From Daucus carota subsp. sativus (lineage: Eukaryota; Streptophyta; Magnoliopsida; Apiales; Apiaceae): 64,000 nt of DNA. Positions within the stretch are counted from its first letter, which is position 1. Each line of letters opens with the position of its first letter. The position numbers and the translations under genes were made by a program. Below the pieces are notes generated by a model. It had not been told where the DNA came from, did not search any database, and saw only the letters and a program-made list of their open reading frames with translations. This document shows, piece by piece, positions 11,907-22,110 of this stretch. Location: the NCBI RefSeq assembly GCF_001625215.2, contig NC_030383.2, positions 54,618,380 through 54,682,379 on the forward strand, in the 5' to 3' direction.

Positions 11907-12881
11907 GGTTCTTGCTCAAAGGAGAACCCCAATTAATGTGAGATGTGAGATCTAATCTCAGCCACACATATTTATTCCCTAATTAAATCACAACCACACA
12001 TTTAAACCTTTATTTTATTATTCATTTCTTTCATTCACCTCCCACCACTCACCCAACACAACCTAACATTACCATCACGCACAGCACCCCCCTCCCCAGC
12101 GGATCTGTTCTCTCTCTCTCACCCTCCTGTACGTCGCGACTCCGTCCCACCCGCGACTTCTAGCACCACGGCGGCGGCTCACCGCCTCCTCATCTCTCTC
12201 GCGCCGCTGCAGTCTCTTCTTCCGCCTCCCTCCTCCATCTTTTCCGGCGAACACACACGTATACACATACATTCCTTCTTTCGTTTTGTTTTCTTTCTAT
12301 CTCCTCGATTAAAAATCAGATCTGAAAAACTCCATTGACGTAAAACAGGATTTGTATATGGTGGTGGTGGATTAAGTTTTAGTGATTTCACTTTTGTTGT
12401 TTGATGATCTGATGGTAATTTGTATTTTAGTGATTCTAATGTTGGTGGTGATTTTCATTTTTTCAGCACTGATTTTATTTTTCCAGCAGTGATTTTGTTT
12501 TGTAGTTGGCGGTTTTTCGGATTTAGGGGGTGGTGGTGGTGGTTTGTCGATAGTGGTGGTGTGGGGATTTTAATTTTCTGGTGTTGATTTTTGATTTTCT
12601 GGCGGTGATTTTTAGTTTTCCGGTGGTGATTTTATATTTTTCGGTGGTGATTTTATGTTTGCCGGTGGTGATTTTCTGGTGGTCGCCGGAGGTGGTGGTG
12701 GTCGCCGGAGATGGTGGTGGTAGTCAGTAGTGGTTGAAGGTGATAGGTAGTTGAATTTGAAAATGGTGAAATAATTAAATATTAAATGAATAGAGGGAGA
12801 TGAATATAATGTATTTAAATGAGTGGCTGAGATTAGATCTCATATCTCACCATATGAGTGATTCTCATTTGAGCAAGACCC
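11907..12881. mobile_element. MULE-like non-autonomous element with captured GC-rich DNA
   Basis: The ends are inverted copies of each other. The left begins ggttcttgctcaaaggag and reaches gagatctaatctcagccac. The right, reverse-complemented, begins gggtcttgctcaaatgag and reaches the same gagatctaatctcagccac. The terminal inverted repeats are about 60 bp with roughly ten mismatches. Both flanks are (TA)n, so the target-site duplication cannot be sized. The interior holds a CT-rich, GC-rich block (12080-12260) that resembles a gene 5' leader, then a G/T-rich block (12360-12760) dense in ggtggtggt. No transposase is present. The open frames on the minus strand here are low-complexity shadows. 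Confidence 0.65.
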
Positions 12882-13199
12882 TATATATATATATAAAGGA
12901 GGATGCGGGCGTCTCTAGAATTGTTCGATTCAGTCTTCTGATTTTTCTTAAATTTCGGAGAGAAAATATAATTATAATTCAAAAATAAGGTTCAAGAATT
13001 CTAAAAGTAATACAAATCTTTTCTTATTGAATTCTAAAAATGATACAACTCTTTTTCTTTTTATTTAGTATTTCTTATTGAATTCTAAAGATAATACAAT
13101 TTTTTTCTTATTTAGTAATCCTAAAAGAAATAGAATTATATTTAAAAAATTAGGTTTTAACCAATGATTAGGAATCATAAAATAATAATAATTAACAAA

Positions 13200-14010
13200 A
13201 AAATAGGATATATAAAATAAGAATCATATATTGATTTTATAATAATGTAAATGATTCTTCATTAGTATTGTGTTTGACGTGCACGGGAGGCGGCCCAAAC
13301 TAATTTTTATCTAAATAATAATAATTTTCCAATTAGTATTATGTTTGACGAGAAAGTGGCTAATATAATTTTTATCTATGTTATAATTTTTTTTTGTTGA
13401 AACGGCGGTTCAAAATAATTACAAAATAAAATAGGATATATAAAATAGGAATCATATATTGATTTTATAATAATGTAAATGATTCTTGATTAGTATTGTG
13501 TTTGACGGGAACGGGAGGCGGCCCAAACTAATTTTTATCTAAATAATAATAAATTTTCTATTAGTATTATGTTTGATGGGAAAGTGGCTAAAATAATTTT
13601 TTGTCCATGTTATAATATATTTTTTTTTGTTAAAACGGTCCCACGGTTCAAATTAATTTTTATCCAGTTATAATCTTTAATTTTATCATAATTAGAATAA
13701 TTTTATTAGTGTTGTGTTTGACAGTATAGCGACTTAAACTAATATCTAAATTGTAATGTTTTTTTATTAGCACTGTGTTTGAAAAGAGAGCGGCTCAAAC
13801 TAATTTTGATCTAAATTATAATATTTAATTTTATCTTAAAAATAATAATTATGGATTAATATTGTCTTTGACGGGATGGAAGTTCGAACTAATTTTATTA
13901 TTAGTATTGTGTTTGACATGATGTCCACTTATACAAATTTTTGTACTAATTATAATATTTTTTTAATAGTGATATGTTTAACGGGAAGATGACTCAAAAT
14001 AATTTGCTAT
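13200..14010. repeat. Tandem-like repeats on the ttagtattgtgtttgac motif
   Basis: About ten diverged copies of a motif close to ttagtattgtgtttgacggg, each followed by a variant of ggcccaaactaattttta, occur between 13264 and 14000. Spacing is roughly 60-110 bp. A larger unit is also duplicated: the phrase catatattgattttataat occurs near 13228 and 13453. The block directly precedes a Helitron-type 3' end, so it is probably the body of that element. Confidence 0.6.
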
Positions 14011-14032
14011 TCATATCAAAATTTATAACGCC

Positions 14033-14059
14033 GCCGCGAAGCGCGGCTTTTTTCACTAG
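14033..14059 (+). mobile_element. Helitron 3' terminus
   Basis: A perfect stem gccgcg/cgcggc with a three-base loop (14033-14047) is followed by a T-run and CTAG at 14056-14059, then T. A short GC hairpin about ten bases before CTRR, with insertion next to T, is the standard Helitron 3' end. The 5' end was not located; it should lie upstream, possibly between 12895 and 13200. Confidence 0.65.
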
Positions 14060-14578
14060 TTTAAATATATAGCCCATCCATATAGTCTTGAGCCTGATTG
14101 TCTTGATTTTTAAAATCCAGAACTATACGATTAATAAAATATATAATCAATAAAATATGATTAACTATAACTCCTAATAAAAAAAAATTGGAACTCTGGA
14201 ATTTATAGAATCCCTAAAACTTAGAAAATGTCAAAAATATTATATTTTGATAATTAAGGGGCCATGTCATTTGTTAACTTATTAATGTCTTATTTATTCC
14301 GTTAGGCATTCCATTGATAACCTATTTATCGAGTTAGACATGTCACATGTACATCTCACAGGGGTGAATAAGTCATAACTAGAGGGGCCACACGGGCGTA
14401 CTAAGACAAGGGAGACGAGTTGATCACCAAAATTAAAAATCACGTTTTGTGGTGTGGTGTGGTATGGTCGATTTATGTGATTTGGGCGGTTTGTTGATCA
14501 CCCCTATCTCATATAAGGCTGAGCTGAGCTCTTAAATATTAAACTCGTGTCCAACTCGCGAGTTGGACAGGTTATATA

Positions 14579-15111
14579 CTCCCTTTGTCCCTCTTATTTT
14601 TTTACTTTTTTTTGCATTGCTCAAAACATATTTTAAGGCGCGTATAAAATATAATATTTTTTTAATATATGGTATGGTGCGGTGACTGGGCGAGACGTTT
14701 AACTTGTCACGCGACGAGTACATGTACTCTCACAGACTCTGCTGCCTGCCACAGACACAGACTGCATGCAGTCTGCACTACCGCCTTTCATGTTTTGTCC
14801 CCACGTGACCTTACATGTGTGCACTGTGCAGTTTAGGCACGTATTTGATTTTGTTTTTTTCCTTTTCCGAAGTACTCCGTTCGTCACCTTCATTGTTTGC
14901 ACTGAGACTCTTATAAAATATATCTTTATACGCATTGTGACATTTTGAGACTCTTATAAAATATAATTTTATAATTTTTTTCTTTAATAAAGTTTAAACA
15001 TTAAACATTTATTCAGAATTTTTTTTAAAAAGCATCATGAAACTATATTTTAAAAAAATCTTAAAAAACGTGTCAAAAAATTATGTTAACAATCCAACGG
15101 GACCGAGGAAG
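14579..15111. mobile_element. Stowaway-like element, old and enlarged
   Basis: The left end TA|ctccctttgtccc (14579) pairs with the right end gggaccgaggaag|TA (15111). The TA flanks and the ctccctcc-type terminal repeat are those of Tc1/mariner-derived Stowaway MITEs. At about 530 bp it is longer than usual and its ends are diverged, so it probably contains a further insertion. The small open frames inside have no recognisable product. Confidence 0.5.
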
Positions 15112-15124
15112 TATTAAACTAGTA

Positions 15125-15685
15125 CTCCCTCCATTAGAAATGCACAAAAGATGTGTTCGGGCCGGATCCAGACCGGGCAAAAAAATTCGAATTTTTTCAA
15201 AACAGGTCGGGCTTTTTTAAAAATCGGGCCGGGGCGGGCGGACTTTCTCGAAAATACCAGGCCTGGTTTACTTATAAAAAGCCCGGGTTTTTTAAAAATC
15301 CGAATTTTATCCAGATTTTTTGAAAATACTTGGCCTGTTTTATACCCTGAGATCGGGTCGGGCCAAACCAGGTTTTTTTCCGGATCGGATCTTTCAGATT
15401 TCCGTCCCTCAGAAATGTACACATATAGATTGTACACGGAGAGTAAGAAAAGTGTATAAAGTAATGAGAAAAAGAAATAAAAGTGAGTAAAGTAATGGGA
15501 CCCATCAATATATAATTGATAAATTTGAAAAAGTAGTGGGTGAGTGGGTTTTATATTATAAAAATTTACTATTTTGAAAAAGTTTTGAAATGTATAGAAT
15601 TAAATGGGACATTCGAAAATGTGACAAAAAAAAAGTAAGACATCCGAAAAAAGAAAGTGTATAAAATTAAATGGGACGGAGGGAG
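15125..15685. mobile_element. Stowaway MITE interrupted by a GC-rich insertion
   Basis: The ends are TA|ctccctcc (15125) and gggacggagggag|TA (15685). Near the left end, a segment of about 270 bp (roughly 15147-15405) is much richer in G and C and contains repeated cgggc/gcccg phrases. It is bracketed by agaaatgcaca (about 15137) and agaaatgtaca (about 15411), which look like a target duplication of the inserted piece. Removing it would leave a MITE of normal size (about 290 bp). The open frames on both strands here are by-products of the low-complexity insert. Confidence 0.6.
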
Positions 15686-15689
15686 TAAT

Positions 15690-16465
15690 AAATAAAGCAT
15701 ATACTATTCAACTTTTATTAATTTATTATGTAACAAAAAAAGAGGACGGTAAATCTATTTATTTTATTAATTAAAAAAGTTTACAAACAAGTTGAGACGA
15801 CTCCTTTCTAAAAAAAACAGAACAAATCGCATTTATATTTATAATAAAATAAAACAAAAACTACATTTGAATTGAAATATAAATCTAAAACACAAAACTA
15901 ACTCATTCTTTTCTTTCTTGTTCTTGAATAGACGACGTGCCTGATTCCGATCAAGTCTCTGCTATTATCCAAACATCGTCTTCTCCTTCTATGTCATTTT
16001 CATTTATCTTTTTACATCTTGATTCCGATCTTCACCTTCCGAGTCATTTTTCATTTATTATTATTTAAAAATTCTTTTTATGAATAAAAATATAAATTAT
16101 AAACTTTAATTAGAAGAAAAAATTAAAAATAATAAGTGAAAATATATTTCATAATCACCTTAAAAATTACGTGTAAAATTTCGTGGAATGAATACCTTAT
16201 TACATTTATAGTTTTTATATGATGTGCCACGAGTACAAGCTAACCATCAAATTTTATGCATTTACCTTATTTTGATCGGCGACCCTTTCTTAATAATAAT
16301 AAACCTCCAGCATGTATAAAAATCACCGACACATGTAAGCCGTCAAATCCTTTATTTTATTATCTTACGTGCTCACGACGTTACTAACCGCATGCTTGTT
16401 GATGGAAGTCTTGCTCTCCCGTCTCCAGCTGGTTTGCCTACAAGTCTACTAGCAGTAGATTAGGC
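15690..16465. other. AT-rich spacer upstream of the GRF gene
   Basis: No feature is supported in the distal part. The last 200 bases should contain the promoter of the downstream zinc-finger gene, but no clear TATA or other element was picked out. Confidence 0.4.
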
Positions 16466-16485
16466 CATGACTTATTTACCCCATT

Positions 16486-19400
16486 TTGGATTCTCAATTA
16501 GGGTTTTATCTGGTTGTGATTCACTACACTCACTCCTCTTCAAGACTTCAACACATCACACACAGTATGATAATGTGGAGTATCAGCTATCCAAACTATA
16601 TTCCAGCGCCGATCTTATTCAGCTCTCCACCATGCTACCCTTTCCAACTCCCTCTCTATGCTCACTGCTCCTATTTGGTGCCCCTTTTTTTCAACACGAA
16701 TTATCAATACCTTTATCATTATCCTAACAAAAATAACAACTTGGAAGCTTCACAAATGAATCCCCATCCTCGACCACGACGACAAGATTTAAATCCTAGA
16801 GAATCGTCCAGATTTAAGAAATGGTTCCCTTTGCGAGTTTCGAATCCATGGAGAAAAAGAAGCGGCAGAAGTGATGCTTGTTTCAGATGTAAAAAACGAG
16901 GCCATTTCGCCATCGGGTGTCCCCGGAACGTGATGCGCAACAAGTCTAGGTTTTCTTCATCGGTTGCGGTGATTATAGGACAAGACGGCTTGCAATACTC
17001 TGCCCCGTCCTTGATTTGTCATTGCGGTCTATGTTGTTCACTCACTACTAGGAAAAGGCGGGATACGACTATTAGGAAATGCTACACTTGCTCGGTTAGT
17101 TATTTACTTCCTATGAATTTCTAAGGTTGTTGTTTGTTATGGAATATAAAAAAATGAAAAATATAATATAAAAATTATCCTAGTAATTTAAAACATATTT
17201 AACTAATAGCAAGTTATATATGATGTCCCAAGTTATAATTTAGGCATTTGACAAAACAAGTTGATTGTGTCCTTAAGCCTTAACTTTAAGTCATATATTT
17301 GTCTAATCTTATATGTTATGATAAATAATTATTTCTAATTTATATTATTCTTTAATCAGTGTTATAAAAATCGGGAATCGGACCTAATCGATTGAGTAAC
17401 CGATTCAGGATTAATAAAAAAACGGGGATTAATCGGAATGAAAATCAGATGTATTTTAATATTAAAATATTATTTAATCTTTAGTTATTAGTATATTAGT
17501 TATTTATTAACAAATATATATTTACTATATCAAAAGTTCTTCAATTGTTCATAATTAAAAATACTATAGTATTTTACTTTTAATAAATTATTATATATAT
17601 TTCGATAAAGAAAAATTTATAAGAATTAATCGGATTTGAAGAATCGAATCAGTCGGTCACATTGTTAAGGATTAATCGGTTAAATCGGGGATTCTTAGAA
17701 CACCCCCTTTAATGATGAAAGAAAATATTTAATAATAAATTAATAAATATATAATGAGAATAATGCACATACAATCACTAATGTCATAATAAAAATCAAA
17801 GAGACATATCTAAATATGTGATCGGGAAGTGAAATAATATTTATTGAGTTTTACACATTTTTTTAATGTTATTACAACCAAGTAAAATATGATGAATCTA
17901 ATATTTCTGATAATGTATTTATATAAATAATTCATTTACTATTTATTATAAATTTTATAGTTATTTTATTTCTTTTAGTTAAAAATAAATAATAAATAAA
18001 CATTTTAAAATTTAAAATATATTATTTGAACTACTAGAAATCATAGTTTGTTACTTGGTGGTGTAAAACTTTGATGTTAATTATGATTTTGGTGATTCAA
18101 TAACCCGTTAATGTCGTTAATGTTAAGACCTGTGATCTAAATAATATATGACCTCCACTTCGATGTTACTTTGATATCTTACCCAATCCTAAAATAGAAA
18201 GTGTTTACATTATTACAAAAATGTTTATATCATAGTTCACTTATCTTTCCATTTAATGATATTTTGCTTGTTCTTGCAGCTTAGAAACTGCCGAATGTTT
18301 AAATGGGAAGATGAGGTGAACAAGGATGAGCTAATAAGTGTCCCGAAATGCAGGTGTGGGGCGGGATTTTGCCGTCAGTTAACTGATTCACGTGGCAAGT
18401 ATTTTGCCTGTCCTATAAAAAAGGTTGTATTTTTTTGCTCTATCACCAACACTTCATGTTTCTTGCATTTATTTAGTACTTGAACATGTAAAATTAATTC
18501 AAAATTGTGTTTTAGCATGCATGGTCTGTGCTATCTACTTTTGATTCCCATCCATTTTTTTTATTAAGCTACATATGATTTGCCAACTATTTGAGCAAGT
18601 CCGATGGTTGTGCTTATTGCTATAATTTAGCACAAAAACTGGTTTTGTTAGAGCAAGTCCAATAGTGTCCTAAAGTGGTGTCCTAGACTAGAATTTAAGA
18701 CATTTGAGGCAAAAATACAATCTAAAAATGTTCTAATGGTGCCTTAAAACACTAGGACACACAACATGTACCTCATTTTAAGGCACTACAAGACCTTTCC
18801 TAAACTATTTTCATCTATAAAATATTCATTCCCCCTTTTTACTTCTTTTCACACTTGTCTTGCATGTTATTGTATTCAAATGTATTAATATTTTAGTAAT
18901 AGGACATCAAGATAAGGCACATTGTTGGAGTAAATGTATGTGTATAGTGTCCTAAATCACGAGGACATAATAATTTATCATATATTTAAAACTTGTATTA
19001 GGACACTGTTGGACTTGCCCTTAGCACCATGTCTATCTAGTTTATGACCTATAAATATTCCTCAATTGAGTACTCGCCTTACTCTAGTAACTAATAATTA
19101 TAATGATCTTTTCATTCAAAGCCTGGTAAATTTGAACAATTTGAGATAAACACTGCACAAGTTGAAATTTAGAAGATGGCCTGACAGCTTGGCTCCTGAG
19201 GTGAGATCACACACCCGAAATATGTAGGATATTTTGTTTTATTTTAGTTTGACCTCGCAGGAGCAATAGTAAAAGTATTATGATAAATTTTTATTTCTTG
19301 ATTGGACTCTAAGACAGCTCTAGTACAAGCTTTGTACTGCTTAAGTGCATATTACAATGGGGCCGGGATGGATCTATTAATTGCACTGCAATCGAACTGG

Positions 19401-21297
19401 CTCACCTGGTCAGCGCCTTCGGAGACATAAAGAACCAGGTAGATGTAGAAGCCCATCAATTAATACGGTAACATTGTGGAGTAGATTATCCGCATCATAT
19501 TTTTCTTAAATGATGCAAACCAGCGTGCATGTAATTCCCTTTATTTTGTTATTTGAATTAATTGAACTCATCACATATTTTCTTATTTATTTAACCCTCA
19601 CAGCCATCTGACTTTATCGACATTGGTGGTTGTAATTGTATACTCAATAACTTTACTAGTTAACAAATTAATGATGATGATAAATTTTCAGGGACAGGGA
19701 GCTTGTTCATTTTTCAAGTTGCTTACTGATGAATCACTAATAAATGATAGACATGTGGATGAAAGAATCACCCCACCTAATCTTACAATAGGGGATTTCA
19801 CTGATTCCTTCCCTGCAAACAGTGTTCAGAAGGAGACCAGATCGTCGTATGTACTGGACACTGCTGAACATAATCCTAATCAGAGGGAAATATCAGTTTA
19901 TCAAAAGTTGAAACTGATGGAAGTGGAGTTAGAGCACGAAGAAGATACATCGCATAGAACTCTGAGAAAGTGCAACAAACGATTTCGAGATGGAGCTCCA
20001 AAATATGACAGTTCTTTCTCCAACACTGTTGAGTTCAGCAATGTTCCTCAATCCTATAGTGAAGGTGGGAATACTGCGGGAAATGTTCATGTCAGGAAGA
20101 GTATGTTTCGGAGGAATGCTTTGGCAGGTGTATTTTATCTCTGTCCTGTATTATTGTCGTTTGCCAGTTCTTATTATGACATTAATACTATTTGATTTCT
20201 GTTGTGTTTCTACTGCATGAGGCAAGTCGTTGTGTTGCTATTATTTTTTTATGTTCTTGTGTTCATGACTTGGTTTTATCTGTGTAGTTCACACTACTTC
20301 CTCTTGCTTGTTTGACTTATTGCCACTGAGAGCAGATTGGTTGAAAATCGCTGCAACGAATTTAAACATAGAACTTTTTAAGGGTTGGTGGGGAAGGCTA
20401 GCTTATCCTCCCCAACCTTGTTTGCAACTGACTGAATCGAAGCCTTTCTATTGCTGTAAGTGGGTGCTCATAATTACCTATGTTAAATTTATCAAATCTG
20501 GTTGCCAACTCTTTAAGGTCCACACATGTAGTGTTCTGTTCTTAATATTCTCTTCTTTTGCAGGTGTGTTCCCTTCCTTTGATCCCATATCTGTCCCCCG
20601 TATTGTGGAAATAGTTGATTGTCAGTCTCCGAATCGCCATAATCTTCGACAAATTCTAGAAGGCAGTCCTATGTTTGAAGCAATATCAGACCAGTTTGCT
20701 AGAGTAGCAAGAGACCTTCAGTACAAGCTCGTCTCATTACTCAAGTCATCAGATTTTCACGCGCATGATTATATGGAGCGGGAGGCAAATATTACCTTTA
20801 CTGCGCTAGATCAACTTCAAGTTCTATCAAAACCATTTCATGAGCAAGTCAAAAAATTTATTCGGAGTGCATCTAATTTAAATAAAGCTGAACGTTCTAT
20901 TATCCATAATGATGAATCATATAATGATTCTCAGGATCATTACAATAGCAAAAGAATGAAAAGAGATGATCTTATTAGTGATTATGGCGTGGCTAAGGCA
21001 GGCATAGAGACTTGTAAAGAACGTTTTCACTCTCTTGGTGAAGAATCTTGTCGCCAAAAGACCATGCTTTTCCAAGTTGTGGGCAAGTTGTCTTCTTCAG
21101 AAGCTCAAAACAAGCATCACAAGGCCCGTTGTGCTCAGATATCTATGGATTTGCTAGAGTTGGAGAAACCTCTTCAGGTTGCTGAAAAAAATTTGCAACT
21201 TTTGCAGCAGAAAAAAGAAGAATACGAATACGATGCTGCAAAGGTGGCATATAAGAAGGCGAGGTTGGAACTTTTGGGATCGTCACCTGACAAATAA
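16486..21297 (+). CDS. Zinc-knuckle protein with two tandem GRF zinc fingers and a helical tail
   Basis: Four exons are inferred: 16486-17094, 18280-18423, 19692-20127 and 20564-21297, with consistent phases, giving about 640 residues. The N-terminus is rich in Tyr and Pro. A CCHC knuckle CFRCKKRGHFAIGC sits near residue 132. The first GRF finger (CHCGLCC...RKCYTCS, completed in exon 2 by CRMFKWEDE) crosses the first intron. The second (CRCGAGFCRQLTDSRGKYF...CSFFKLLTDE) crosses the second intron. The C-terminal 240 residues are charged and helical, probably coiled-coil (LELEKPLQVAEKNLQLLQQ). GRF fingers and CCHC knuckles bind single-stranded nucleic acid in other proteins; the function here is not known. 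The start is uncertain, with in-frame ATGs at 16486, 16567 and 16756. No named family is recognised. Confidence 0.75.
17222..17790. repeat. Decayed relative of the same MITE family, with an insertion
   Basis: The stretch gatgtcccaagttataattt near 17221 matches the left part of the 49.2 kb MITE, and aatgatgaaag...aataatgagaataatgcac near 17712-17765 matches its right part. The middle (about 17350-17700) is foreign: it carries several copies of an aatcgg motif. This is read as an old MITE copy split by a later insertion in intron 1. Confidence 0.4.
18651..19020. mobile_element. Tourist-like MITE (PIF/Harbinger type), copy 1
   Basis: The element starts gagcaagtccaatagtgtcc and ends ggacactgttggacttgccc, its inverted complement, with TTA on both sides. 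TTA duplications and short terminal repeats are typical of PIF/Harbinger MITEs. It lies inside intron 2 of the GRF gene. A second copy is at 49221-49596. Confidence 0.75.
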
Positions 21298-22110
21298 CTA
21301 TTTAACCAAATAGTTTTGATGGTATACCAGTGCATCCTTTAGGTAAGTTATGTTTGAACTCTTTTAACTCCACCACTACCCGACTCAACTCCCCCTTAAT
21401 CATGTAATATATCTCTAACTGCTTTTTGATAACTAGTAGAATTTTGAGGGAAACATGGAATTAGTATTCAATAACTAAACTGTATGGATCTGTCATAGAG
21501 TTGTAATAGTTGGCCTTCTAATATAGTTTCGATGCCTTTCTGTCCTTGTTAATGGGGGAATCCTTCTGTTTGTACACTAGTACAAAACAGAAAGTTTATG
21601 ATGCAATTATATTTGAGATATTGTGCGTGCACTACATGTAATCCTGATCAAACCATGGTAAGGCAACAAAGTATTTAAACCCAGCAAGTAACTAAACGGA
21701 GTCTAGAAACCAAAATATACCTCCGTTATGGATTATATACTACATCTATTCATGACAAAGATATGAAACACCACACAGAAAAAATAATCGACAGGGTATG
21801 AGGTTTATTTATTTTTACTAATTACAGGGTATGAGGTTTAGAGTGAGCAGGAACTGTAATCAGCACAATTGCTTTGCTAAATGCTACAAGTATATGAATA
21901 GGCATTCACCATCAGTGTGATTTAGGTAGGTGTGCAAAGCTCCAACGCCGCTGAACTTAGGTAGACCTGCAAAGCTCCTATGAGTCTTTCAATTTAACAT
22001 CGAGTCCTTAGCAGCGGGCAAGACCTCCAGCTTAGCCTTTGTACACATGAATCATTCCATGCAGTATCCCTCCCACCCTGATGTTGTACTGTGTTTAAAC
22101 CCCAGAAATA
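21298..22110. other. Convergent 3' regions of the GRF and phosphatase-like genes
   Basis: No gene is seen between the two stop codons. The phrase gggtatgaggttta is repeated at about 21794 and 21827, and gcaaagctcc at about 21935 and 21970. Both genes probably end their transcripts here. Confidence 0.45.

Noticed and set aside
12075..12391. Arg- and Glu-rich open frames on the minus strand
   Set aside because: They are translations of the CT-rich captured block inside the MULE-like element.
15114..15508. Overlapping open frames on both strands (102-107 codons)
   Set aside because: They are produced by the low-complexity GC-rich insert in a MITE; no domain or splice signal supports them.
20308..20563. 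In-frame extension upstream of the last GRF-gene exon
   Set aside because: The frame is open, but a good acceptor at 20562-20563 joins exon 3 in phase and the upstream translation has no domain features; treated as intron.
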